DNA from: Gammaproteobacteria bacterium
Lineage (GTDB): Bacteria > Pseudomonadota > Gammaproteobacteria > UBA6429
Direction: 5' to 3'
NCBI GenBank assembly: GCA_030635835.1
Contig: DAOVYB010000001.1
Coordinates: 1-42,762, forward strand
Length of the DNA stretch: 42,762 nt
A model generated the notes under the pieces. That model had not been told where the DNA came from and did not search any database. It was given only the letters and a program-made list of their open reading frames with translations. Made by a program: the position numbers and the translations under genes. Below, one piece after another: positions 1 to 7,171 of the stretch; position 1 is the stretch's first letter; each line of letters starts with the position of its first letter.

Positions 1-228
1 ACTTTCTTTTTCGCCTTCTTCTTAGCCGCTTTTTTCTTGGCTACTTTTTTCTTGGCCTTCTTCTTAGCGACTTTCTTTTTCGCCTTCTTCTTAGCCGCTT
101 TTTTCTTGGCTACTTTTTTCTTGGCTTTCTTCTTGGCGACTTTCTTTTTCGCCTTCTTCTTAGCCGCTTTTTTCTTGGCTACTTTTTTCTTGGCCTTCTT
201 CTTAGCGACTTTCTTTTTCGCCTTTTTC
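1..228. repeat. 69-bp tandem repeat encoding the adenylate kinase tail
   Basis: Three nearly identical 69-bp units start at 1, 70 and 139, and a fourth degenerating unit starts at 208. Each encodes 23 residues of KKA/KKV pattern on the minus strand. Differences between units are mostly synonymous changes. The array runs off the left edge, so the true copy number is unknown. Being a multiple of three, units can be gained or lost without breaking the frame. Confidence 0.95.
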
Positions 229-1067
229 TTAGTCACTTTTTTCTTAACGACTTTCTTCTTCGCTGTTTTCTTCTTGGTTGCTTTTTTCTTGCTGGATTTC
301 TTCTTAGCGGCAGTTTTCTTTTTAGCCGCTTTTTTCTTCTTCACAGGTTTTTTAGCTGGAGCTGCAGCAACTTCTGCAGGTTTCTCTTCAGCAGTTTCAG
401 CTTTAGCTTCGATACTGCTTGGTAAACTTTCTAATACACGTTGAACGGCAGCAAAAATGGAATCGACTTCACCAACACCACGTACGGTACGTAATTTTCC
501 CTGTTTACGGAAATAATCAACTAATGGAGCCGTTTCAGCATCATAGACTTTCAAACGATTACCAATCGTTTCTTCATTATCATCTGCACGATGATCTAAA
601 CCACCACCACATTTGTCACATCGACCTTCAATACGAGGAGGCGAAGTATGGATATTAAACATTTGACCACATGAACCACAGGTACGACGCCCGGTTAAAC
701 GCTGCATCAGGATATTAAACTCAACATCAATCAGTACTGATGCCTGAAGGGGTTTATCCACATCATCTAACATGTTGTCTAACGCTTCAGCTTGAGGAAT
801 ATTGCGCGGGAAGCCATCTAAAATAAAGCCATTTTGAGCGTCACTTTCAGCGAGACGTTCTTTAATCATACCCAGCACAATATCATCAGAAACTAATTGT
901 CCGGAATCCATTGCTTGCTTGGCTCGCATTCCTAATGGTGAGCCGGCTTTTACAGCTGCACGTAATAGATCACCTGTTGAAATTTGAGGAATGCCATATT
1001 TTTCTACAAGTAGCTTTGCCTGTGTGCCTTTGCCACCGCCAGGGGCACCTATTAATACGATTCTCAT
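1..1067 (-). CDS. adk: Adenylate kinase with long Lys/Ala-rich C-terminal tail (3' end beyond window)
   Basis: Catalyses ATP + AMP to 2 ADP in the cytoplasm. Reading the minus strand from the ATG at 1065-1067 gives one open frame to the window edge (355 codons, no stop). The normal kinase fold occupies about residues 1-216: P-loop GAPGGGKGT at 7-15, DGFPR at 84-88, and a LID with four cysteines (130, 133, 150, 153) that should bind zinc. An acidic/Ala/Pro linker (about 218-237) leads into a tail of more than 115 residues made almost only of Lys, Ala, Val and Thr, resembling histone H1 or AlgP. Bacterial enzymes of this class usually stop near 215-220 residues. A GGAG lies about 11 nt before the start. 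The frame was followed by hand through the junction and no frameshift was seen. The kinase assignment is firm; the role of the tail is unknown. Confidence 0.95.
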   Translation of the reverse strand, partial: MRIVLIGAPGGGKGTQAKLLVEKYGIPQISTGDLLRAAVKAGSPLGMRAKQAMDSGQLVSDDIVLGMIKERLAESDAQNGFILDGFPRNIPQAEALDNMLDDVDKPLQASVLIDVEFNILMQRLTGRRTCGSCGQMFNIHTSPPRIEGRCDKCGGGLDHRADDNEETIGNRLKVYDAETAPLVDYFRKQGKLRTVRGVGEVDSIFAAVQRVLESLPSSIEAKAETAEEKPAEVAAAPAKKPVKKKKAAKKKTAAKKKSSKKKATKKKTAKKKVVKKKVTKKKAKKKVAKKKAKKKVAKKKAAKKKAKKKVAKKKAKKKVAKKKAAKKKAKKKVAKKKAKKKVAKKKAAKKKAKKK

Positions 1068-1433
1068 TATTCTTATACTCCATTAACTCGGGATTAATCT
1101 GTATTTTGATAGCAGCTGGATTTATAAAAATTCCAGCCCAATCAATAAATAAAATTATGGTAAACACTAAAACTAATCCTTGAACTCAGCTAAGTCAATG
1201 CTATTAATTGTGAATTTTGATCTACTTTTAGTAATTTAGGCGATTTGCATTCCGAATATTATCTACACTGTTCGATTAAAACGTGACGACTGTTACAAAT
1301 ACCCCTTTATTTACTGCGATTTATATAAATTTCACTGGATTATGTGTTTTAGCAACATGCTGATAGAATAACCGGCCTTTTTCTGCTTGCACTAGCAAGC
1401 AGAGCATCAAAAATTATCACGAGGATTAAATAT
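1068..1433. other. Divergent intergenic region between adk and ppa
   Basis: A 366-bp gene-free stretch lies between the divergent adk and ppa starts and must hold both promoters. Short open frames exist on both strands, but none has a plausible ribosome site or a recognisable product. The only clear structure is the hairpin at 1382-1403. No well-formed -35/-10 pair could be assigned by eye. Confidence 0.6.
1382..1403 (+). promoter_or_regulatory. Hairpin in the ppa 5' leader
   Basis: TCTGCTTGC (1382-1390) and GCAAGCAGA (1395-1403) form a perfect 9-bp stem with a 4-nt loop. The hairpin ends 30 nt before the ppa ATG and has no T-run after it, so it does not look like a terminator. It could stabilise the leader or act as an operator; function is inferred only. 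Confidence 0.5.
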
Positions 1434-1982
1434 ATGAACCTGGATAGAGTAAGTACCGGTAAAAATGTCCCGGACGAAATTAACGTAATTATTGAAATCC
1501 CTTCTCATAGTGATCCTGTGAAATACGAAGTCGACAAAGAAACCGGCGCCATGTTCGTTGACCGTTTTATGAATACGGCTATGCATTACCCTTGTAACTA
1601 CGGTTATATTCCGCACACCCTTTCTGAAGATGGTGATCCGGTTGATGTGTTAGTCCTTACCCCTATCCCGTTAATTAGTGGTTCCGTCATTCAGGCCCGT
1701 GTTATTGGTATGTTAAGCATGACTGATGAAGCCGGCCCCGATGCCAAACTGCTTGCTGTGCCCATTACCAAGTTATGCAAAACATATGAAAATATGAATA
1801 GCCCGGAAGATGCGCCACAACAGTTATTAGCGCAAATCACGCATTTCTTTGAACACTATAAGGATCTAGAGGAAGGCAAATGGGTCAAAGTTGAAGGCTG
1901 GGTGGGTGCTAATGAAGCCAAAGCTGAAATTACCTCAGCAATCCAACGTTTCCAGGATGCGCCTGAAAAACCTTGTTTCTAA
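1434..1982 (+). CDS. ppa: Inorganic pyrophosphatase, family I
   Basis: Hydrolyses pyrophosphate to two phosphates in the cytoplasm, pulling biosynthetic reactions forward. The 182-residue length fits the hexameric bacterial family I enzyme. The diagnostic metal-binding stretch DGDPVDVLV and the upstream [14 protein letters not shown] and [11 protein letters not shown] segments are present. A GAGG ribosome site lies about 10 nt before the ATG at 1434. It sits 14 nt upstream of the phosphoesterase gene and is probably co-transcribed with it. It diverges from adk; both genes serve the nucleotide and pyrophosphate economy. Confidence 0.97.
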   Translation: MNLDRVSTGKNVPDEINVIIEIPSHSDPVKYEVDKETGAMFVDRFMNTAMHYPCNYGYIPHTLSEDGDPVDVLVLTPIPLISGSVIQARVIGMLSMTDEAGPDAKLLAVPITKLCKTYENMNSPEDAPQQLLAQITHFFEHYKDLEEGKWVKVEGWVGANEAKAEITSAIQRFQDAPEKPCF

Positions 1983-1996
1983 GAAAGTAGAAAACC

Positions 1997-2554
1997 ATGA
2001 AAGTATGTATTGTTTCCGATAGTCACGATAACCGCTTTTTACTTGCCGCAGCAGTAAAAGAGGCGAAAGAGCTTGGTGCAGAATCTGTTCTGCATTGTGG
2101 TGATGTGGTTGCCCCCACAACGCTTCGAATATTAAATCCTATCGGTTTGCCGGTGCATGTCATTCATGGCAACAATACGGGCGATATGTTCAGCCTTTCT
2201 CGCCTGTCACACCATGCCGATAGCGTAGTGCAATATTACGGCCAGGATGCCGGTATTGAGCTGGCCGGTAAAAAAATCTTCATGGTGCACTACCCTCATT
2301 ATGCTGAGGCAATGGCCACAACTGGCGACTGGGATATTGTTTGCTGTGGCCATGACCACAAGGCCAGTGTTCGCGATATTAAAAATATTAAGGATTCGAC
2401 AACCCTATATGTTAACCCCGGTACCGTTGGCGGTATCGGTCATGCACCAACTTACATAATGGCTGATCTTGAAAAAATGGAATTTGAGATTCGTGAAGTG
2501 CCGGTTGACGATAAACTCCAAATCAATAAAACACCGGTTTCAAAACACAGCTAA
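1997..2554 (+). CDS. YfcE/MJ0936-type metallophosphoesterase
   Basis: A 185-residue calcineurin-like phosphoesterase with the metal-ligand order of the family: DSH near residues 8-10, CGDVV near 35, GNN near 59, and GHDH near the C-terminal third followed by NPGTVGG. Relatives in this family (YfcE, MJ0936) hydrolyse phosphodiesters with Mn or similar metals, but the physiological substrate is usually unknown and cannot be told here. No signal peptide, so cytoplasmic. The ATG is 14 nt after ppa and the ribosome site is weak, which suggests it depends on read-through or coupling from ppa. Confidence 0.85.
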   Translation: MKVCIVSDSHDNRFLLAAAVKEAKELGAESVLHCGDVVAPTTLRILNPIGLPVHVIHGNNTGDMFSLSRLSHHADSVVQYYGQDAGIELAGKKIFMVHYPHYAEAMATTGDWDIVCCGHDHKASVRDIKNIKDSTTLYVNPGTVGGIGHAPTYIMADLEKMEFEIREVPVDDKLQINKTPVSKHS

Positions 2555-2570
2555 GTACCAAAATTTTTGA

Positions 2571-2749
2571 ACCACGGAGGTACACAGAGGGGAAACGTGT
2601 TTTATATAGCTGCATGTTGGAATGTAGGTTGGCCTTCAGATCAACACAGCAGATAGCTTTTCAACTATTCTTTTCTCTGTGAGCCTCTGTGTCCTCGGCA
2701 ACTGCTCCTGCGTTGCTCTACCTCCTGCGTCCTTGCAGTCGTCCGTGGT
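2571..2749. repeat. Dispersed inverted-repeat element, copy A (ACCACGGAGG type, interrupted)
   Basis: The left arm starts ACCACGGAGGTACACAGAGG. The right arm on the opposite strand has the same ends, but about 45 bp rich in CTCCTGCG/TTGCTC motifs interrupt it. It lies between the convergent ends of the phosphoesterase and moaE genes. It belongs to the family at 7056, 40312 and 41443. The rest of 2555-2768 holds no gene. Confidence 0.75.
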
Positions 2750-2768
2750 AAAAAAGGTTCTAAATCTT

Positions 2769-3197
2769 TCAGGTGTTTTTCTCTACCCAGCGTGTTTCTT
2801 CAGTCAGGCTTTCTTTTTTCCAGAAAGGCGCACGTGATTTGAGTTCTTCCATCAAATAGCGGCTGGCGTCAAATGCTGCTGCCCGGTGAGCCGACCACAC
2901 CGCGACTAATACAATCGGATCATTCGGCAACATTTCACCGACGCGATGAACAATCAGTGAATCGAGAATATCCCACTTAGATGCAGCTTCTTTGCTGATT
3001 TTTTCAAGGTACTTTTCGGTCATACCCGGGTAATGCTCGAGCAACATCGCTTCAACATCATCGCCCTGATTAAATTCACGCATACTGCCAACAAAAACGG
3101 CTGTGGCACCATATTTTCCGGAAAAACCCGCTTCTGCCTGATAATCGAGCAAACGTTGATAAGGCTCAAAGGGCTCGGCTTTAATTTCAATCAACAT
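2769..3197 (-). CDS. moaE: Molybdopterin synthase catalytic subunit MoaE
   Basis: Large subunit of molybdopterin synthase. With MoaD it transfers sulfur to cyclic pyranopterin monophosphate to make the dithiolene of molybdopterin. At 142 residues it is near the usual 140-150. Family features are FVGSMREFNQGD (35-46), LEHYPGMTEKYL (53-64), HRVGEM, and two lysines at 120 and 127 that match the catalytic lysines of the E. coli enzyme (stated from family knowledge). It begins 2 nt after the moaD stop, so the two are translated together. No other Moa gene besides moaC is in the window. Confidence 0.95.
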   Translation of the reverse strand: MLIEIKAEPFEPYQRLLDYQAEAGFSGKYGATAVFVGSMREFNQGDDVEAMLLEHYPGMTEKYLEKISKEAASKWDILDSLIVHRVGEMLPNDPIVLVAVWSAHRAAAFDASRYLMEELKSRAPFWKKESLTEETRWVEKNT

Positions 3198-3199
3198 CG

Positions 3200-3442
3200 T
3201 TAACCACCAGTGACCGGAGGGAAAAAGGCGACTTCATCCCCGGCTTTCACAGCATATGTCGCATCAACGTAATCCATATTTACCGCCATCAGGGTATTGT
3301 CAGGTAAGCTCATCTTATTGGTAGCACTGTTCCATGCTTCGAAAACAGTGGAAACCTCACTTTCTGATACCTCAGCCTCAGCTAAACCAACCTGTTCGCG
3401 CAAGCTGGCAAAAAATTTTATCTTAATTACTGAATTACTCAT
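3200..3442 (-). CDS. moaD: Molybdopterin synthase sulfur-carrier subunit MoaD
   Basis: An 80-residue beta-grasp, ubiquitin-like sulfur carrier. The chain ends FFPPVTGG; the terminal Gly-Gly is where the thiocarboxylate forms before sulfur transfer to the pterin in MoaE. N-terminal VIKIKFFASLREQVG matches the family. The gene directly precedes moaE in a minus-strand pair and diverges from moaC across about 105 bp. Confidence 0.95.
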   Translation of the reverse strand: MSNSVIKIKFFASLREQVGLAEAEVSESEVSTVFEAWNSATNKMSLPDNTLMAVNMDYVDATYAVKAGDEVAFFPPVTGG

Positions 3443-3547
3443 AAAAATCGCTTTCTCTGGTTTGCGTATTTAAGCTTGCAAGCCTATCATGATTTAACTT
3501 TTTAACCAATCACAACATATATAACCTATTGATTTATAAGGATAAGC
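3443..3547. promoter_or_regulatory. Shared moaDE/moaC promoter region with a 10-bp palindrome
   Basis: This 105-bp gap lies between divergent molybdopterin genes. A perfect palindrome GCTTGCAAGC is at 3474-3483 and could be an operator serving both directions. No Moco riboswitch-like structure was recognised. Confidence 0.35.
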
Positions 3548-4024
3548 ATGTCGGATTTAACGCATTTTAATAGCCGTGGCGAAGCACACATGGTCGATGT
3601 CGGTGAAAAAAACCAAACACACCGTATAGCGGTTTGTGAAGGCACCATCACAATGCAGGCTAAAACGCTGGAAAAAATTCTGCAAGGTGACCACAAAAAA
3701 GGCGATGTACTCGGTATTGCCCGTATTGCCGGCATCATGGCAGCAAAAAAAACCTCAGATTTAATTCCATTATGTCATCCGCTCATGCTCACCCATGTTG
3801 ATATCGACTTTGTTCCTGATTCTGATAGCAATAGTATTTATTGCAGCTGTCGGGTTGAAACACGCGGCCAAACTGGGGTCGAAATGGAAGCGCTCACCGC
3901 GATTCAGGTCGCTTTGTTGACCATCTATGACATGTGTAAAGCAGTTGATCGGGGCATGACCATGACAAATATCCGCTTAACTGAGAAAGCTGGCGGAAAA
4001 TCTGGGCATTGGCAACAAGCATAA
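3548..4024 (+). CDS. moaC: Cyclic pyranopterin monophosphate synthase MoaC
   Basis: Converts the MoaA product (3',8-cyclo-7,8-dihydro-GTP) into cyclic pyranopterin monophosphate, the substrate of MoaD/MoaE. At 158 residues it is the usual length. Family motifs are present: [42 protein letters not shown], and the end segment [18 protein letters not shown]-rich ribosome site (TAAGGATAAGC) precedes the ATG at 3548. It is divergent from moaD-moaE, so three of the core cofactor steps cluster here while moaA is elsewhere. Confidence 0.97.
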   Translation: MSDLTHFNSRGEAHMVDVGEKNQTHRIAVCEGTITMQAKTLEKILQGDHKKGDVLGIARIAGIMAAKKTSDLIPLCHPLMLTHVDIDFVPDSDSNSIYCSCRVETRGQTGVEMEALTAIQVALLTIYDMCKAVDRGMTMTNIRLTEKAGGKSGHWQQA

Positions 4025-4039
4025 ATGTTAAAACCTACC

Positions 4040-4074
4040 AGTTTAGTAGCATTTTTATAAAAAAATACTAAACT
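4040..4074 (+). terminator. Possible hairpin terminator after moaC
   Basis: AGTTTAGTA (4040-4048) and TACTAAACT (4066-4074) form a perfect 9-bp stem around a 17-nt A/T loop, 16 nt after the moaC stop. The stem is AT-rich and the T-run is in the loop rather than after the stem, so termination strength is doubtful. Confidence 0.35.
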
Positions 4075-4141
4075 TGTCTGAATAATTAAATTGAAAATAA
4101 TTATAAAACGATTAAAACTTCACTCTTAGAAATTTCACCTT

Positions 4142-4173
4142 GAGGTCTACAAATTTAGAGGTCTACAAATTTA
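4142..4173. repeat. 16-bp perfect tandem duplication
   Basis: GAGGTCTACAAATTTA occurs twice in direct succession (4142-4157 and 4158-4173), ending about 28 bp before the Sel1-protein start. It probably lies in the promoter or leader of that gene and may be a replication-slippage duplication. Confidence 0.9.
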
Positions 4174-4201
4174 TAAAACATAACAAAAAGGGAAACGATT
4201 T

Positions 4202-5188
4202 ATGATGTTCTTAACCCCCAAGAATAAATCATTATTAACTATATTAAGCAGCATTTTATTAACGATAACAATTTCCACCACAGCCTCAGCCAACACCGCT
4301 GATTGGGGCATGGTGCAGCAATTTAATAAAAAAAGTGAATTAGCTGAACAAGGCAATATCCGGGCAATGTACGATGTTGGAAAACTTTATGAACGTGGCC
4401 GTGGTGTAAACAAAGACATGGCGCAAGCCGCTGAGTGGTTCCAAAAAGCATCTGATGCGAATTACGCTCCCGCTCAGGCACGTTTAGGCATACTCTACTT
4501 TGAAGGACGTGGTGTTACACAAAATTACAAAAAAGCCGTTAGCCTGTTAGTTGCCGCCGCAAAAAAGAATATTCCCAGTGCGCAGTTTCAACTGGCTAAT
4601 ATGTATGAACTCGGTGCCGGCGTTAACCAAAACCTACTAAAATCCATAGCCTGGTATAAAAAAGCTGACCAATATGGCTATTACCTTGCTAAAGCTAAAA
4701 TCACTCGCTTACAACAATTATTAAGCACAGCTGGCACAAACAGCAAATCACTAACGGCTGCTGGCGCAAATACAACAAGCATACCGTTAATTCAAACTAT
4801 ATTGAGAGGCCATTGGTTGAAGCGTAAATCTGCTGTAGGGTATTTACCTTCTCTTATTTCCAACTGTACTAAAAACACCCCTTACTCGGTTCACTGTATT
4901 TCAACATCGCAGGAAAGAAGTACCGGTTCAGAAATTATTACTTACAATACAGAAAGCACCATTACCGCAAGCAGCAAAACAGCTTTCAATATTGAATACA
5001 CAAATAACGTACTCGAGGTCGCTTTATTAAATGCTGAAAATGGCGATGGTGAAACAATTGAGAAAACAGCCTCACGTATTAAAAAGGGCAAGCAGGGGGA
5101 AAAACGAAATCTAAAGTGTAGCCTTAAAAACAAGACAAAAATAACATGCTCTAAAGGTTCTTCAAGCTTTGATTTAGTTAGTCCATAG
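4202..5188 (+). CDS. Secreted Sel1-repeat protein
   Basis: A 328-residue protein with an N-terminal signal sequence (charged start, hydrophobic stretch about 10-27, cleavage likely after ASA near 30). Three Sel1-like (TPR-type) repeats follow at about 50-160, each with a G-x-L/M-Y-x-x-G-x-G-V pattern (VGKLYERGRGV, LGILYFEGRGV, LANMYELGAGV). The C-terminal half (about 185-328) has no family I recognise and carries four scattered cysteines that could pair in the periplasm. Sel1 repeats mediate protein contacts; the specific role here is unknown. A second in-frame ATG directly follows the first. It lies upstream of mutH but is separated by an inverted-repeat element, so probably not an operon. 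Confidence 0.8.
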   Translation: MMFLTPKNKSLLTILSSILLTITISTTASANTADWGMVQQFNKKSELAEQGNIRAMYDVGKLYERGRGVNKDMAQAAEWFQKASDANYAPAQARLGILYFEGRGVTQNYKKAVSLLVAAAKKNIPSAQFQLANMYELGAGVNQNLLKSIAWYKKADQYGYYLAKAKITRLQQLLSTAGTNSKSLTAAGANTTSIPLIQTILRGHWLKRKSAVGYLPSLISNCTKNTPYSVHCISTSQERSTGSEIITYNTESTITASSKTAFNIEYTNNVLEVALLNAENGDGETIEKTASRIKKGKQGEKRNLKCSLKNKTKITCSKGSSSFDLVSP

Positions 5189-5221
5189 AATTTAAATACT
5201 GACGATACAAATAAGAACTTT

Positions 5222-5341
5222 AAGAGATCATTGCACGGATAGCGAGAAGCCAGAGAAGAATTTTTCATCGTACCCCATTGTTGAAATATGGGAAGGTAAA
5301 CGTAATTATCTGGCTTCGCAGCATTCGTGCAATGATCTCTT
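5222..5341. repeat. Inverted-repeat element with 33-bp arms (5-kb copy)
   Basis: Arms at 5222-5254 and 5309-5341 match at 28 of 33 positions. Outer AAGAGATCATTGCACG and inner GAAGCCAGA blocks are perfect, around a 54-bp centre. T-rich sequence follows the right arm, so it may also terminate the Sel1 gene. The arm segment TTGCACGGATAGCGAGAAG matches 15 of 19 bases of the arm of the 13-kb element, although the centres differ. Confidence 0.75.
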
Positions 5342-5353
5342 TTAATTTTATAT

Positions 5354-5383
5354 AACTGACATACAATACACCGTATGTCAGTT
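5354..5383 (+). promoter_or_regulatory. Perfect hairpin covering the mutH start codon
   Basis: AACTGACATAC (5354-5364) and GTATGTCAGTT (5373-5383) form an 11-bp perfect stem with an 8-nt loop. The mutH ATG (5375-5377) lies inside the right arm and there is no clear ribosome site upstream. The structure could hold mutH translation low, or the palindrome could be a protein-binding operator. Both are inferences. Confidence 0.6.
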
Positions 5384-6043
5384 TCCCCTCCAACCAGCGA
5401 AGCAGAACTCCTCGAACGTGCAAGACAACTTGCGGGTTTAACCATGGCTGACCTCGCGACAAAATTTAATCAGGCTATTCCTAAAGATGCTCGCTCTGCT
5501 AAAGGCTGGATTGGTCAGTTGGTTGAAACAAGCTTAGGGGCAACGGCTTCTTCCTTAGCTGAACCGGATTTTCAACTAATAGGTATTGAACTTAAAACCT
5601 TGCCACTCACAAACAGTGGTAAGCCAAAAGAATCGACCTATGTTTGCACGGTTCCTTTAACTAAATTACATGAACAGGAATGGTCAACATCCTGGTTTAA
5701 AAGAAAACTACAACGTGTTTTGTGGCTACCCATCGAAGCTGATAAACAAATTCCGCTTGCAGAACGCCACATAGGTAATGCAATTTTATGGAGTCCAAAC
5801 GAAGTTGAAACCGCGCAATTACAACAGGACTGGGAAGAGTTAATGGAACTCGTTTGTCTTGGTAAATTAGATCAAATTACATCTCACATGGGGCGCTATT
5901 TACAAATACGCCCTAAAGGTGCAAATGCAAAATCACTTACAACAACACTGGATGAAGAAGGTAATACGATACAAACTTTACCCCGGGGTTTTTATTTACG
6001 CCCTGAGTTTACCCAGAGAATTATTCAGGCTAATTACGCGTAA
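5375..6043 (+). CDS. mutH: DNA mismatch repair endonuclease MutH
   Basis: Sequence-specific nickase of methyl-directed mismatch repair. Activated by MutS and MutL, it cuts the unmethylated strand at hemimethylated GATC. The 222-residue length is close to E. coli MutH (229). Catalytic residues of the type II restriction-like fold are visible as D65, E72 and K74 in DFQLIGIELKT. KGWIGQLVE near 43-51 and the C-terminal LPRGFYLRPEFT also fit the family. The start at 5375 is supported because the N-terminal SPPTSEAELLERARQLAG aligns with E. coli MutH, even though the codon lies inside a hairpin. Presence implies a Dam-type methylase elsewhere. An inverted-repeat element sits just upstream. Confidence 0.96.
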   Translation: MSVSPPTSEAELLERARQLAGLTMADLATKFNQAIPKDARSAKGWIGQLVETSLGATASSLAEPDFQLIGIELKTLPLTNSGKPKESTYVCTVPLTKLHEQEWSTSWFKRKLQRVLWLPIEADKQIPLAERHIGNAILWSPNEVETAQLQQDWEELMELVCLGKLDQITSHMGRYLQIRPKGANAKSLTTTLDEEGNTIQTLPRGFYLRPEFTQRIIQANYA

Positions 6044-6112
6044 ATTTATAATAAAATAAATCACAGAGATCACTTAATGCCGTTCAGTTAAGGTGTTATT
6101 TATTTGTTGCAG

Positions 6113-6130
6113 GTTCGAATTCATTCGAAC
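6113..6130. promoter_or_regulatory. 18-bp perfect palindrome upstream of the methyltransferase
   Basis: GTTCGAAT (6113-6120) and ATTCGAAC (6123-6130) flank a TC centre, 90 bp before the chosen methyltransferase start. The size and symmetry fit a dimeric repressor site, but no matching regulator is known from this window. Confidence 0.45.
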
Positions 6131-6220
6131 GTGGTGTATATACCAACCTTTATGGTTGATTTTTTTCTTACTGCTACAATTGATTCGGTTAGTTTATTAA
6201 TAAGCAGATGGATTATAAAA

Positions 6221-7033
6221 ATGGATGAAAAAGAAGCTATAAGCCAGGTATTTAATCTGGTAGCAACAAAGTATGACAACCCGTCTTTACGTTTTTTTTC
6301 TTTTTGTGCAGACAAGCTTGTTGACCACGCAAAAATAAAACCCAGCAATAAAGTTCTGGATATTGCGACAGGCACAGGTGTCGTTGCCATGGCTGCAGCA
6401 CAATGTCTAAGTAATGGTGGTCGTATTCAGGCCATTGATTTGTCTGAAAACATGATTCATCAAGCACAACAAAATCTAAAAAAAACCGGTTTAGATAATG
6501 TTGATTTCCATATTATGGATGCAGAGAATCTTGAATTTAAAAGTAATTATTTTGATGTCATCACCTGTTCTTATGGATTATTTTTTATGCCGGATATGTC
6601 TGCTGCATTAAAGAGTTGGTTACGTGTTTTAAAGCCCGGAGGCAAAGTGATTTTTAGTAGTTTTGCGCCATCGGCTTTCCAGCCATTATCAGATATTTTT
6701 TTAAAAAATCTGGAAGAATATGATGTTATTCCACCCACTCCACGTTGGTTACAGCTTGCTGAAGAAGATTTGTGTAAACAAATTTTAACGGACAATGGTT
6801 TTGAAGCAGCTCAAGTATCACAGGCACAACTTGGTTATCATTTAAAAGAGACTAAAGACTGGTGGGAAGTGATTCAAAGCGCGGGCTATCGTGGATTATA
6901 TGAACAGCTTCCACAGGAACATCGTACAGAATTTCAAACAAAGCATCTTACCGAAGTTGAAAAACTTATGACCGATAAAGGTTTGTGGATGGATGTGCAA
7001 ACCTTATTTTCAACGGCATTAAAACCAGTATAA
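6221..7033 (+). CDS. Class I SAM-dependent methyltransferase (UbiE-like)
   Basis: About 270 residues from the ATG at 6221. The frame stays open upstream to a TTG at 6104, but the extra 39 residues do not resemble the family and would cover an 18-bp palindrome. The start MDEKEAISQVFNLVATKYD is typical of UbiE/COQ5-like enzymes. SAM-binding motif I is VLDIATGTGVVAMAA, followed by the acidic IDLSEN and then MDAENLEF and VLKPGGKVIFSSF. The substrate cannot be deduced; UbiE-like proteins act on quinones, lipids and many small molecules. A true UbiE is shorter (about 250) and ends differently, so this is probably a paralogue. No signal peptide. Confidence 0.8.
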   Translation: MDEKEAISQVFNLVATKYDNPSLRFFSFCADKLVDHAKIKPSNKVLDIATGTGVVAMAAAQCLSNGGRIQAIDLSENMIHQAQQNLKKTGLDNVDFHIMDAENLEFKSNYFDVITCSYGLFFMPDMSAALKSWLRVLKPGGKVIFSSFAPSAFQPLSDIFLKNLEEYDVIPPTPRWLQLAEEDLCKQILTDNGFEAAQVSQAQLGYHLKETKDWWEVIQSAGYRGLYEQLPQEHRTEFQTKHLTEVEKLMTDKGLWMDVQTLFSTALKPV

Positions 7034-7055
7034 GCATACCGATTAAAAATCATTC

Positions 7056-7127
7056 ACCACAGAGGACACGGAGGTTCACAGAGAAAATAAAAAATAAAAC
7101 TCTGTGTACCTCCGTGTCCTCTGTGGT
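7056..7127. repeat. Dispersed inverted-repeat element, copy B (ACCACAGAGG type)
   Basis: 28-bp arms at 7056-7083 and 7100-7127 match at 27 of 28 positions around a 16-bp A/T loop. Arms begin ACCACAGAGGACACGGAGGT. It lies between the convergent 3' ends of the methyltransferase and the glutamate-synthase-like gene, so a transcript from either side would fold into a strong hairpin. Cleanest copy of the family in the window. Confidence 0.9.
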
Positions 7128-7171
7128 AAGAATACTTTGATCTTACAAGCTCTGCTATATATAAAAATACT

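Noticed and set aside
37..444. 135-residue Phe/Leu/Ala-rich open frame on the plus strand
   Set aside because: It is the complement of the Lys/Ala-coding repeats of the adk tail; its low-complexity FFLA pattern follows from that and there is no ribosome site.
6104..6220. N-terminal extension of the methyltransferase from a TTG start
   Set aside because: The added residues do not fit the family and would place an 18-bp palindrome inside the gene; the ATG at 6221 gives the typical UbiE-like start.
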